64,000 nucleotides of DNA from Rhizophagus clarus. Its lineage: Eukaryota > Glomeromycota > Glomeromycetes > Glomerales > Glomeraceae. The translations under genes and the position numbers were made by a program. Below are positions 44,815-57,200 of the stretch, one piece after another; position 1 is the first letter of the stretch, and each line of letters starts with the position of its first letter. The stretch covers positions 1 through 64,000 of the forward strand of contig BLAL01000016.1 in NCBI GenBank assembly GCA_015698045.1, given 5' to 3'. The notes beneath the pieces are model-generated. The model was not told the origin of the DNA, ran no database searches, and saw only the letters and a list, made by a program, of their open reading frames with translations.

Positions 44815-46168
44815 TTAAGCGTCAGAATCACCTCCATTTGCATTTGCACTCAAACGACGTTCCTTTTCATTTTCTAACTGATTATATAATAAGAAAAGGG
44901 CTTTCTCATTGGCTTCAGGAGATCCTTGGATTGTGAACATTCGCTCACCAGTTTCATCATGCGGCGTCTTTGCAATGCTAATGCGAGAACCAGAAAGTCT
45001 GCGAATTTCAGAAATCTTAGAACCAGCTTTGCCAATAATACACCCAACCATATCAGCAGGAATAGAAATGTTTTGAGTTCGAATGCTGGTACTATCATAA
45101 CTGTTATTACTGTTAGATTGACGACGATTATTACTGTGATAATCATTGCGTTGGCGGATGAAATCGGTCCCATTGCCAGTACGGGTAGTATAATCATTAC
45201 GGCGAGTGGTAGAATAACTTGAGGTTACTTTAATGGCAGGATTATATAGGACCGTTCCGATACCACGTTCGTTGTCTTCAATAAGACACTTGCCAATTTC
45301 CCATACCGCGACACGGATAGCCTCGACAGTTCCTTGAACCTCCACAATTCTTTCCGTGCTCTGAGGAAGCATTTCCTTTGAAGCAACCATTCTAGCTCCG
45401 GATACATCTTGAATATGTTTAATTTTACCACCTTGACGGCCGATAATAGTTCCCATCAAATTATGGGAAATAAGCAAACGCACAGAAGTAAATGCATTAG
45501 GTGGAGGAGTAATTGGGGTTGAATTAGGGCTTGCATTCACTGGATTCTCAAGAAGGGTTTGCGCGATCAAAGAGTACGCCTACGATAAAGGATTAAGTTA
45601 AAAAAATAAAATTATAAATAGATCAATATAATGAACTGAATCTAATAAAAGCCTGATAACTTCAAATATATGAAATGTCGTTTGTAATGTTTTTTAATGT
45701 GTTCCTTAAGAATTTATAAAAAAAATTTTTTACCTTAGCTACACCATCAAGAGTTCCCGCGACAGATAAAACTCTGTCATGAACACCTTGAACAACTTTA
45801 GATACACCGGCTTTAACACCAGTAGTCTCTCTCAATTCGGCGACATTTTTACCAGCTTTACCAATAATAACTCCAGCTTCTTTTGTAGAAACCAATGCCC
45901 TAAGAGTAAGTTGAGAACTTGATAAATCTCCGGCCTCGTCTTCATTAGTGCATTCTTTATTTTCTTCTTCAGCACTGCTAATCTCGGTAGTAACAGTTTG
46001 ATCGGCTGAAGCAACAAAGGGGGCGTCAAAAAGAGAATGTGCTGTAGGAGCAGGAGAGGAGGAGGTGGAAGAGGAGGTTGTGCCGTTACTTGTGGCTGCG
46101 ACCGCAGGAACATTAGTTCCATTAATTTCGGCTGGGTCTTGAAGGCCTGTACGAGTGTCGTTTGCCAT
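44815..46168 (-). CDS. Triple KH-domain RNA-binding protein (PCBP/Rnc1-like)
   Basis: Two exons, 46168-45734 and 45579-44815, 399 aa. Residues 1-85 are low-complexity (Ser/Thr/Ala/Pro then acidic). KH1 (LRALVSTKEAGVIIGKAGKN) has the GKAG loop, KH2 (VRLLISHNLMGTIIGRQGGK) the GRQG loop, and KH3 (ISIPADMVGCIIGKAGSKIS) the GKAG loop. All three retain I-I-G-x-x-G, so RNA binding should be intact. A Tyr/Arg/Asn-rich linker (RNDYHSNNRRQSNSNNSYD) separates KH2 and KH3. This layout matches poly(C)-binding proteins, yeast Pbp2/Hek2 and S. pombe Rnc1, which regulate mRNA stability and translation. The intron sits between KH1 and KH2. Confidence 0.85.
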
Positions 46169-47335
46169 TTTTTATACGTCAAGTTTGTTGGTAGTCTACA
46201 TATTTCATAATTTCGGTATGTTATATTATAGAAATATATGTTAATTATTAACCGTGTTTTGTAACTACTTCTTAACTTATATATTTCGTTTTAATTACCT
46301 TAAACTTCCTAGACCTAAGAAATAAAACGGAAATAACCCGTTTTCCGTTTTGAGGAAAAATGTCGTTAGTAACAAGGAATAAGGAAAGGTTCCCTAGGAA
46401 GTATTTTTTATTATTTTCGGCTTCTTGAGCTTATCAAAGATAAACTCGAGTGAGGAACAAGAGAGCGTTCCGATGTAAGGTAGGTCAAGTCACAGGAATA
46501 ATAAAGGAATAAAAAGGTGACGAAAAGATCGAGGTATATCGAGGTATATGTAAAAAAATTTTTTTAAATTTTTTTTTTTTTTTTTTTTTTTTAATAATAT
46601 GTAGGTGAGGATGGTAGTGGAGTTAATGGGTTGCGTGTTATGAGAGGGAAAAGGGTGGTATTATTTTTTTTTTTTCAATGTTCGTTAAATTTGTTTTTTC
46701 TTTTGGGGAAGGATTAATGTCCCCTGTGCCGCGAACAGTGCACAAACCTGATTATTTGATGACGTGCTTTTTCTGTAGTCCTGTGGATCCTGCTTGCCGA
46801 ACAAAGAAGATCCAAGCCCAAAATCAAAAATGGGAGTAAATTCTGCCATTCAGTAGATCAGAAATGGTATTTCACCTGTAAAAAGTCGCATATCTATAAA
46901 TCAAACAATGCACATTAGCTGCGGGTTTTTTTTAGCTCGGTAATGAGACCAAAAACAAATAATTCACGAGATTTTTCTATTATATAGATATAAAAAAAAA
47001 AAAAAAATATTTGGGAACTTAACAATTGAGATGTCAAGACATGTATCTTGTTAACCTTTTTAATATAACTAGAATTTTTTTAGTTTAATTTAGTGTAAAT
47101 GAAAAAAGGGGATCTTAAAAAAAATTTTTTTTTTATACATTATTTTTATTTTTACTAGGTACTATTTAATTATTATAAGACGTATTTTATATATTAATTA
47201 ATGTAACAAAAAGTGGGCCAGATTATGTTCACTAATTAATACTGGGTGTCGTATTTAATAATCATGTAAATTTGTTAGGTTTTTTTTTTTTTTTTTTTTT
47301 TTTACAAAACAGCTCATCAAATTATCTATTTAAAT
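46169..47335. other. Spacer, no gene seen
   Basis: AT-rich region between the KH gene start and the 3' end of the fused methyltransferase gene. Less AT-rich patches at 46420-46510 and 46690-46810 show no ORF. T-runs lie at 46570 and 47280. Confidence 0.5.
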
Positions 47336-49317
47336 TTACTTGCATGAATTTCGAGTAAATATCAGGCATCTTTCAAATCCTTGATGATCTCGGATAGCTT
47401 TTAAACATTCCCATCCAGTGAAAATTTCTTTAACTTTTTCCGCCATTTTATTTCCTACTTCCAAAATAATTAAAGAATCCTCTTTCAAAATATCTAGCTT
47501 TTTTGCGTATGAATGTTCTAAAGTCTCATATAATAAACGGTAAAATTTATAACCACTTTCTTCAGCGAAAAGTGCTTCAGGTGGTTCAAAATTACGTGGG
47601 TCGCCATTTGGGAGCGATCGAGCAATGTCCAGATATGGTGGATTACATACAAGTACATCAAAATGTTTGTTATGGACTAACTCATAATTGTGTAGACTTG
47701 TGAAATCACCTTTTTGAAAATCATAATTATTGTTGTCAGAAATAAAGAGTTTCAAGTGTCGTTCTGCATTTTTACGAGCAATTTCTAGAGCAGAAGAATT
47801 TGTATCTAATCCGAATCCAAAAACATGAGGTGAAATAGTCTTCGTAAGTTGAACCTTCTGAGATAAAATATAATGTAATACAGAAATAAGAATACATCCA
47901 GATCCCGTTCCACAATCTAATATTGAAAACATATTATCATCATCATTTCCTTGATCTTTCCAGAATCCAGAATTTAGTTTATTTAAATATAAGTCTATGA
48001 TTGCGCGTACTAGATATTCTGTTGATGGTCTAGGAACCATTATATCTTTACTAACAAAAAATCTCAATTTAAAAAATTCCTAATTATAATAATTTTATAT
48101 TATAAATAAATATGAAACATATATAATGTGGATAAAATTAAATAAACTTTCGAGTTGAATACCTTTTCTCCGGTAATATATGCCGTTGGTATAATTTCTG
48201 AATCTAATTGATCAGTTATTTCAATTCCATATCGTCGCAATTCTTTAATAGTTTCATTTTTCTTTTTTTCAAAAAACTTCAGTTCGCGTTGCCGTACATT
48301 CTGATTAAAAATTATTCGATCATTTAACATTTATAAATACATTAATTGAAATTCCGCAAACTATTCTTCTACCTCAAATTTATTCGGTTCATTAATAGTT
48401 ACTTTAATTTCTTCACTTGTTATAGGATGATTAAAAGTGACTTCTAATAAAGCCATCATTAAACTTTTATCTTTGCATGACTTTAATTCTTTTGAACGGG
48501 AATTGGAACCAATGATAGGATGATTTGCTTGAACAAAATATTCTTGAATTCCAGCACTTGAAATTGCAGATGGATTATGTAAAATAATATCCAATGTTGT
48601 AATATATTTTTCTTCACCAGATGTACTATGAGTGAATGTGATATTTTGTAATGCGAAAGGTGGATCGTGATTATGAAAAAAAGTTTCATCATCCGACGGA
48701 AATTTACCGTGACAAAGAATTCGATAACTTTGTCGAATAGAACCACTTTTAAGTAAGGTCATAAGTTTAGTTTTTATCTCACGAGTTTTGGAAACAATGA
48801 TCTTCAAATATAAAATTTAAAGATAAACTAAGACTGTTATTAGTCAATATATTTAATTATATAAACTTACCAAACCATTGACTGCTCTTTGTGTTTTATT
48901 AATGCAAGTGTATTCCTTTCCTTCTTTAACAAGACCATCTCCTCCATCCAACACGAATGCCAAACCTTCTTGCAAGTTTTTAATCGATACACCTGCATTT
49001 TTACAGACAACAGCTAAATATTCATCTTCCAGAAGTGTTGTAACGGGCATTTCTAATTTGTCCTTCTTCAGAGCAAGTTTATTAATTTGTAAATCTATTA
49101 TATCCCCTTTATGAAGTACACGTGCACTTTCAGCAGTCTTTCCATTAACAAGGATCTCGCCTCGTTTAAAGCATTCTCTACAAAGTTTCTTAGAAATAAT
49201 TACAGATCTAAAATTCTGACAGACAAACTTTTCTAGACGCGTACCAGCTTCGTTTTGATCAACTATACGTGTTAAATTACATAATTCGGAAGATTTACTC
49301 ACTGAATCGAACTGCAT
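47336..49317 (-). CDS. Fusion: S4/RluA-like pseudouridine synthase domain plus HemK/PrmC N5-glutamine methyltransferase
   Basis: Four exons (49317-48871, 48801-48373, 48300-48163, 48079-47336), all phase 0, 585 aa. Exons 1-2: an S4 RNA-binding domain (ECFKRGEILVNGKTAESARV) and an RluA-like core (LEDEYLAVVCKNAGV, LVIIVSKT, SYRILCHGKF). Where RluA enzymes have the catalytic HRLDxxTSG, this has CINKTQRAVNG, so the essential Asp is replaced and activity is unlikely. Exons 3-4: PrmC/HemK fold with GEKEFFKLRFFVSKDIMVPR, motif I DCGTGSGCI and catalytic NPPY (VCNPPYLD). PrmC enzymes methylate the GGQ glutamine of release factors. Without the 72-nt intron (48301-48372) exon 2 would stop at 48361 and the next ATG is at 48330, so two separate genes 30 nt apart are the alternative. 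Confidence 0.75.
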
Positions 49318-51510
49318 TCTATTTATTTAACCAGTGAACGTATATAATAAAAGTGGTAGACTTTTGATCAAATTCATGTGATATCAATAAAGAAACGCGA
49401 CACAGATTAATGTAACACCTGACTCTGGGTAATCAAACAACAAGCTATATAGTTTCACAAATATTATGCATGTGTATCTGCATTTTGTATCAGTGCAATG
49501 ATGTATTTTGCTTTGCAACAAATTTCTGATACATTTCTCAAAAAAATTTGAAAGCATATTTTTAATTGTGTATTATTATTAATAAAAGTTTTGTTTTGAA
49601 GCCATTAAAAATTAGCAAACCAGTAATAATTTTAAATTTTATTGTATCAAAATTAATACATAAATTTTGCAGTTATATGAACATAATTTTAATATAAAAA
49701 TGTTGAAATTCAAATTTAACAGCCTACTTTAATTCCAATTGATTGATACTGGTAATATGTACAAAATTATATTCTATTATATTTTATTAAATTCTTTTAA
49801 ATTGAAATTTGAAAGATTTTATATTGTTAAATTCTTTTTAGAGAATCAATATTTTTCTGTTAATAAAATTTATTATAATATTATAAAATTAGAATTTCAG
49901 AAATTAATTCTGATTGTTAATAATTAATTATATTTAAAAATTATTTGTATTATAAATGCCATTTAAATTGAAATTTTAAATTTAAATACCTAATAACTTA
50001 TTTAATTGATTCAGATCTGTATTATTTTTGAATTGACAAAACTACATTAATGGATAGACTGATCAGATTATTAAATGTCTTTCAATTTGTACTTTTGACT
50101 TTCCAATATTATTGAAATAATCAAGGGATGAGCCAATCCCTTTAAATACATTGTATATATAGTATCATATCCTAGCATCTTAAAAGCGACAAACTACGAT
50201 CTCATATCAAGAGACTAACTTGACTATAGTAAATGATCAGTCAAATTTTATATAGGCTATTAAGTTCAAATAAATTTGGAAACGAGCAGTTTAATTTGAA
50301 TAACTTTTTCGCGTCAATTTCTTAAATTGACATAATAATTGTTTACAATAAACCCAAATTTATAAGTAAACAGGTTTTTTTTTAATGAAAGTTTGAAAGA
50401 CACTAAAATTTTTTCCTTAATCGTATTTGTGACAAGAGTTTTATCAATAAGAAATACAGGTTTTAACCAACATAAATAACATAATGGTTTGCATCTTGCA
50501 TCATTGCCATTGTTCTTTTTCTACAAGATTTATATAATCCATTTTTTTATTCATATTGTATTTTTCATCCATTCAGAAATCAGAATATGGCGTTTGGGCT
50601 TGATAATCCAGCCAATTCTAATTTTATCACTAATTTTTTGTAGGTCAAGATTTTCCGAAAAAAATTTGGACTTTTTTTTTCCTGTTACCATTAAAAAAAA
50701 AAAAAAAAAGAATGATTTGTTATGACGTACATTGTACCACAATAATAACTAATGTGGCTTGCAGAACGAACTCTATACGCATCTTTCATTTAGGCCAATC
50801 AACGATCGTGATCGTCGTCCAATTTACGAAGAGATTTTGATCATAATGTTTGAAATAATTAAAAAAAAAAATCATCTTTTTTATTTACACCTATTCATAT
50901 TGTAAGAAATATTTTGAAGGAAAGAAAGAAAACAAGGGAAAAAAAAATCTTAACTGTTATACAAATAATAATAATAATAATAATATTATATAATAAAGCT
51001 AATTCCTCATGAGGAAAAAATGAAATTATTATTTTTCCAAAATATATATAGAAGGGCTGCATAGAAAAGTATTTGAATAATAATGTTTATGATATAAAAT
51101 TAATCAAAAAAAAAAAAAAAAAGAACTTAAATCTGCAATAAATGCTTATTCTTTTCTTCAATATTTGTTATGTGTAAAAGGTGAGGGCGCGGATATGTTA
51201 ATAGAGAAATTTGATTTTATATAAAATGTCATATATTCAATAATACAATAATATCGTTAATGCGCCCCCTCCATTAATACAAATCATTCAACATTCAAAA
51301 ATCCGAAATTATATATTTCGGAACAAATAATATTATTCCCGGCACAACCAATATAGAAATATGAATATAATTAAACAAAAAGAAGAAAAAAATATAATGT
51401 AAATTATATCCGCTTAAAGCATAATTATAGGTATCCCTATACATGAAGAAATGACCCAAAAAAAGAATGTATCTATAATATCATCATAACTTATGTGTAA
51501 AATAGGGAAA
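49318..51510. other. Intergenic, no gene seen
   Basis: AT-rich DNA upstream of the fused methyltransferase gene and downstream of RAB5. An ORF-like stretch at 49739-49927 is Lys/Phe/Ile-rich and low-complexity. ATA repeats lie at 50970 and a poly(A) run at 51105. The 51000-51510 strip is likely 3' UTR of RAB5. Confidence 0.5.
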
Positions 51511-52661
51511 TTAACAATTACACCCTCCATTTGTGCCACCAGCAATTGGTCCGTTCCCCCTTGGCAGGCCGGGAAGTTGACTTTGTCCTCCATTAACAAT
51601 TTGACGTGGGCGAGGGGACATCATGAGTTCAAGAGGAATTTTCTTTGCTGTGAAAAATTATTTTTAAGTAAATGATTTGCATTTTTCTTTTCATAACAAA
51701 TTTTGATTAATCATTCATACCAATCTCGGTGAAAACGTCCCTAACACCATCGCCTTTCTTTGCACTAGTTTCAAAAAATAACAATCCAAATTCATTAGCA
51801 TAGGCTTTAGCTTCCTCAGTAGGAACTTGTCTTCCGCTTTCCTGAGACTCTTCTTCACTCTCCTCAATAGGTTGGACAAGATCTATTTTGTTACCTGCAA
51901 GTGCAATGACAATATTAGGATTCGCCTGACGTTGAAGCTCTTTCACCCAAGATTTAGCTTTGTCAAGCGATGCCTAATTGTAGCCATCCATCAATTCCAT
52001 TTAATAAATATGTGATCATTATAACAAATTCATAAGAAAAATCTGCATATATTACTATACAAAAACTTACAGCTTTTGTGACATCATAAACAACAACAGC
52101 TGCCTGAGCATTTCGATAATACATTGGAGCTAAAGAATGAAATCTTTCTTGACCGGCTGTATCCCAAATCTCAAACTTAATTACTTTGTCTTCCAAACGA
52201 CATTTTTGCGTTAAAAAGGCAGCTGAATAATTATATAAATTTGGTATTATAAATTAAAAAATAATAAAGGCAAAGGAAATAATGCTCTTTTAAATGTTTA
52301 GAATTTTATGGGATCAAATGTTTCACTTACCACCAATAGTTGGTTCTTTATTTTCTTGAAATTCGTGATGGACAAATCTGAGTACTAAGCTAGATTTACC
52401 TACTGCAGCTTCGCCTATATAAAGTATAAGAACACAAAATATAAAGAAAGCCTGTTAATTTTAACGCTTGGCTTAAGTTACGTGATGAGGGCAGTTTGGA
52501 AAGAACATTAATAAGTTTCACACGATGGTAAAATAAAACTCACCAAGAAGGACTAGTTTGACTTGAAAAGGTTTTAGGTTTGACTGTTGGTTGGTGCCTT
52601 CCCCACCAGCACGAGCGGGTGATTCAGAAGACAAAGAGTTCTGACGTGAAGTATTTGACAT
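51511..52661 (-). CDS. RAB5: Rab5-type small GTPase (Ypt5/Vps21)
   Basis: Five exons (52661-52544, 52414-52331, 52222-52071, 51973-51721, 51647-51511), phases agree, 247 aa. The N-terminal extension is Ser/Gly-rich. G1 is [10 protein letters not shown]2 EPTIGAAFLTQ, G3 [21 protein letters not shown]4 NKID and G5 ETSAKK. EPTIGAAF and the PMYYR stretch are Rab5 signatures. After NKID comes an acidic insert ([18 protein letters not shown]) before [10 protein letters not shown], as in fungal Ypt5/Vps21. The C-terminus is Gly/Gln-rich and ends GGCNC, with two cysteines available for geranylgeranylation. It would control early-endosome fusion and vacuolar transport. All catalytic motifs look intact, including the G3 Gln. 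Confidence 0.9.
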
Positions 52662-54254
52662 TTTCAATAATTATGTGCTGGTATATTGTCTTCTTTTTGT
52701 TTGTAATTGAAATATATTCAAAAGTTTGTTGGCTTGAGCCGAGAAAAAGAAAAAAAAGATGGAAAATAATGATACAATGCAAAACCGAAAAAAAAGTTTA
52801 ACGAGGTTGATATTAAAATGATTTCACTCTGCTTACTGAATAACTATAGAGAAAATCGGCAAGTATCACATCACAACGCCGATAGTGATTTTTTAAAATG
52901 TACCCCTGATTAGGTCTAATAAACAAAGTTAAAACTTTACGAAAAAATTACAGGGGTTAAAATTGTAATAGTGTAAATTTTATAGACCACATGAAAATAA
53001 TTGAAAGTATATACTCTCTAAGGGGGATTGTTTTTTTATTCGAGTTTGTGTACATTTTGATATTATAAGCGTCATCAAAATTTAAAGGTTTATTATGCTT
53101 AATATTAGCCTGATTCTAAACGGTATACTTCAAAGGTTAGGATTAATAATTTCTCAATTTTTGTTCTAAAAATAAATGAATAACTTTTTTATTTAATACC
53201 ACCAGATACTTGAAACAATCTATCTATACATTTCTCTCTTTGAGTAAAAGACAAAGTTCAGGGTCATTACTAGTTACTCATCTTCAATATTCCGAGAACT
53301 TTTATCTTCAGTATTGTCGATAATTCTGTGCAAGAAGGGAAAGTCCAGCAATAGAATCATTAAAAATAAAATTCTCAAAAAGATCATCAGCCCATAATTA
53401 AAGTTTATTGCTTTGATCTGGAAATATCTTTCTATAGCAAACACTATTTCGTTACATTCAATAAAGTCATTTTCATTTTACCCAATAGCATGCTCGTGTA
53501 CTCAATTACACTGCGCAAGAGTACTACTTTACATGATATTTGAACTCACCATAATTGCACCTTCAAAAACAAGCCCTCACGTTACAGAAACATTGATCAT
53601 CGTTGAACTCCAAGCCTTAGGTCGAAGCGCAGGGGTCGCTGCAATGCAGATGTCGATACTGGCACTCTTTCACTTAGAGAAAGAAAACGCAAACCAAAAG
53701 GCAAGCATACATACATGTGGACTGAACATTTGCCTCGATACGACAGCCTCCGTGATTATGCTAATAAGTAGCTGTGGTATCAGTTTGTTAAATTTTTGGT
53801 TTTTTTTACTTGACTTTTTAACACTCATTATTAATTACTATAATCATTCAGTACTATAAATAACAATAAAGATACCATAATTTATTTTTTTTAAGGATCC
53901 CACTTATAATAACGGTGATCACAAAACACAAATCAATAAACAAAAAAGTACATTATCTGTAAAGTCCTTATTGAATCTTCGAAACAGAAGACTTTTTATT
54001 GTGGAATTAAAAGCGAGGTAACGTCTCGTACAGATTGAATAATAGAAACCTAACTGATATCGAATTGAGCAAATATTTTTTTTTTTTTTTATTTCAGCGC
54101 ATCATGCATCATGTTGATCATTACTATTATAATAAGATCGGCGTTGTGCATGAATGCATAAATATAATGTTTATGTCGCGAGCGCGTTTGCCGCATTACA
54201 AAACGCGTAAAAAAGTACTACTTGTATTCCAAAAGTTAAGGGATTTAATCGCCA
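52662..54254. other. Divergent spacer between RAB5 and separase, with an unassigned GC-richer patch
   Basis: 53490-53780 is less AT-rich than its flanks and is open in more than one frame. One frame reads RSKRRGRCNADVDTGTL and KPKGKHTYMWTEHLPRYDSL before a stop. 53897-54018 (after TTTTTTTTAAG) reads DPTYNNGDHKTQINKQKSTL then SVKSLLNLRNRRLFIVELKA before a GTAACG donor. These could be exons of an unidentified gene or a decayed one, but the phases of the simplest splice do not join. Nothing was assigned. Confidence 0.35.
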
Positions 54255-57200
54255 TGTCCACTTCTGATTCAAACCCATTTACCATTTCGAACAAACCTAA
54301 CAGGTCAGAACCAGCCAAGTCGGCCTTATCAGAGCGGAAAGAAAATGCGACTATGTCAGATTCCAATGCAACAGAAAAAAAGATAACCCTTGTTTCACAT
54401 TCTGGTGCTCCGAGTTCGTCCAAACTTAAGGATATCATAAACAAGAACTTACAAACAATGGCTGATATAATAAAAATGTGTTATCAAAAAAGTAAACCAT
54501 TTGAACGTAATGAACAAATAATACCTGATACTAATTTTCAGGTTTTAGCAGACGAAACTTTATCCGCAATTTATGAGCTAGAAAAGGTTGAAAAGTTGAT
54601 AGTAAAGAATTTGAAAATTGATAAGGCACTTTGTACCTTGATTGTAAAATTGATAGAATTTGGATTGGTTAATAAAGTTTAATTTACTTTGATTTATTCT
54701 TTTTATATTTAATTAAATTTCAATAATTAAAGGATTGCATATTTTTTCATGATTAGCATACCAAAACAATTGACCCGTTGCAGAAATTGCGATCGAGACT
54801 TATGGCTTATTTTGAATCTACGACTATTTCTGAAGCGAATAATGCAGTATATGCAGTATCCCCTAATAAAAGTCTTACGCGTCAACCTACGACAAATACT
54901 GCAGCCATAAAATCTTGCGAAGACATAGCAGACATTGAGAAGTTATTGGAATTATCTTTTTTCCCTATTCCAGCAAATAACAAAGTCCCACACATTGAAA
55001 TAGTTTCATTTATTTTGTCAAGTTTAATATATACAATTCAATGTGTAATAGTTCTAGAAGAAGGAAAATATATTAAGGTGTGTCACGTATTGTTATTAAT
55101 GAGATTCCATAATATTCTGTAATTGTTACCTAATCATCTTTTTTTTAAAAAAAGTTATTACCCAAATATTTAAGACATAAAGGGAATCCACTATATTGGG
55201 GACAAGTATTGGAATCAGTGGACCCGAAACAAGCCTCAACTCAATTAGAATTTCTAATGCATGTCGTATTAAAAGCAATTAATAATCTTCACAATTTAAC
55301 AGGTATCTTTAAATTAACATTTTTAAATTATATTTTTATGATAAGCTAAACATTTTTACTTTTTTTTGATTCTAGTGGAGAATACATTGAATACATTCTC
55401 AAAATTAGGTTACTTTTACATGCACGCATTTGTCTTAACTAAACGATCTGATTTATCTAAATTCTTCGAAACGAGTTTAAGATTTGCCATTAATTTTGAA
55501 AGAAGATATAAAAATGGTGAGTTAATTTAAAAAAAAAATTAATAAACAATCGTTAAAGTGGAATAAAAGACGTTTGATTAATAATGGACCAAATCCCAGA
55601 ACAATCAGATTTATTATACCAAGAATTAAATGCGTTTTACAACGAGCTGACAATATTGGTGAAAACGTATATTCATGGTGCCGCTGAGTATCAAAAATTT
55701 CTTGATTGGCGCAATCACTATTCATACGTTGCTCGAAAGGTATTAATTGTGGTGCTTATATGAATTGTTATCTTATCTATTACTAATATTAACTCTTTAT
55801 GGGGTCAAATATTTAAGAACAATAATTCCAAGAAATTGTTGGAATTTTACGAGTCAAATATTCGTTCGTTACAGGATTCATCTCAGTCTAAGGGTTCAGC
55901 ACGAGATTTGGAGAACTTACTGCAAATCGCAGATTTAAAGATTGAAATTACGCGTTTTACATTAGAAAATCTGTTGGATAAACTACAAAGTAAGATGTTT
56001 GATTATATTTCACTTTTTTTGACCGAAATAAAATTCATTATTAAATTTTATAATAGTTGGAGGTGTAATAAAACAAATTAAAGAAGCGCGGGATGCTTTT
56101 AATGAATTATCACAAATCAGTATAAAGGAAGTGTTGTCCGTAAAAGAGATCAATGCATTTTCACAGCTTTTCAAGGTTGTCGAATTATTTCGACAATCTA
56201 TCAAAAAAATTGTTGAATTAATAGAAGATGCCTCCAGAAAAGAGCATTCTACTGTTATAAATTCAGAACCATTATTTGCAAAACAAGTTCAAATTTTGGT
56301 ACAAGGACAATCGGAACCTAATGAAGAAAATGTTTGTACATGTCTTAAGGAATTAATTCAAATTATTTCTTCCTATTTTAATTTGATTTGTAAAAATTAT
56401 CTTGATGAATATAAGGTACGAAACTTATTAACCGATTAGTAATATTTTCACATAATAATGATTTTGACTAATCTCTCGTATATGATTTTAAAGTCTCAAT
56501 ATTTATTTGAAAATGATTCATCCTATTTAAATCCCGAGAATATTGTGCTGATTACGATTGATATGTACAATATACTTTCCCGGTTAGAATGTAACATACA
56601 TCAACTGAATGCCTACGAAAATTGTATGTCTTACATCGACCAAGCGTACCAGATTGTTCAACATACATCGTGCAGAGAAGGACTTTATTATGTTTTCAAA
56701 GCGTATCGAAACATTGGCAACTTTTACTACCAGAGAAAAGAGTATCATATTGCCAAGAAGCCTATAGAAATTGCGTGTACAATCTTAATGCGGTGTTTAA
56801 ATGAAAATAAGGATTCTGAAGAAACATACGGGAAGAATGAAGCTTCAATGAGTGAATTAGAAGAATTTAGATATCATTTGAGCGATAGATATAATTTGTT
56901 GGGAACCTGTTTAATGAAATCGGATGAACATAAGGTTTGTAGTTAATATATAATTATATGAAATACATGAATGTTGTGTACTAAATGGTATCAAACATTA
57001 AAAGGAAGCTTGCAGAGCTCTTGAACAATCCCTAAAATATCTTCCTAAGCAAAAACTCCTTCAGTTTTCGGAATTGGTTTCATCGCAAACGGTTTTATCC
57101 GCATCTCGAGAATCATCATTAATTCCTAATATAATTCATCGTTATATCTTTTCAGCCTATTTTAATTGCCCAGATAGTAGTACATTCATTCCAATTCAAG

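Noticed and set aside
45832..46182. 116-codon Leu/Pro-rich ORF on the minus strand
   Set aside because: An alternate frame of KH-gene exon 1; the frame with the intact KH loop motif is the real one.
52662..54254. Starting separase at the ORF beginning 54035 or in the 53.4-kb ORF
   Set aside because: The 54035 start runs through a poly-T/poly-Phe stretch that ends in a TTTCAG acceptor, and the 53.4-kb ORF has no separase likeness.
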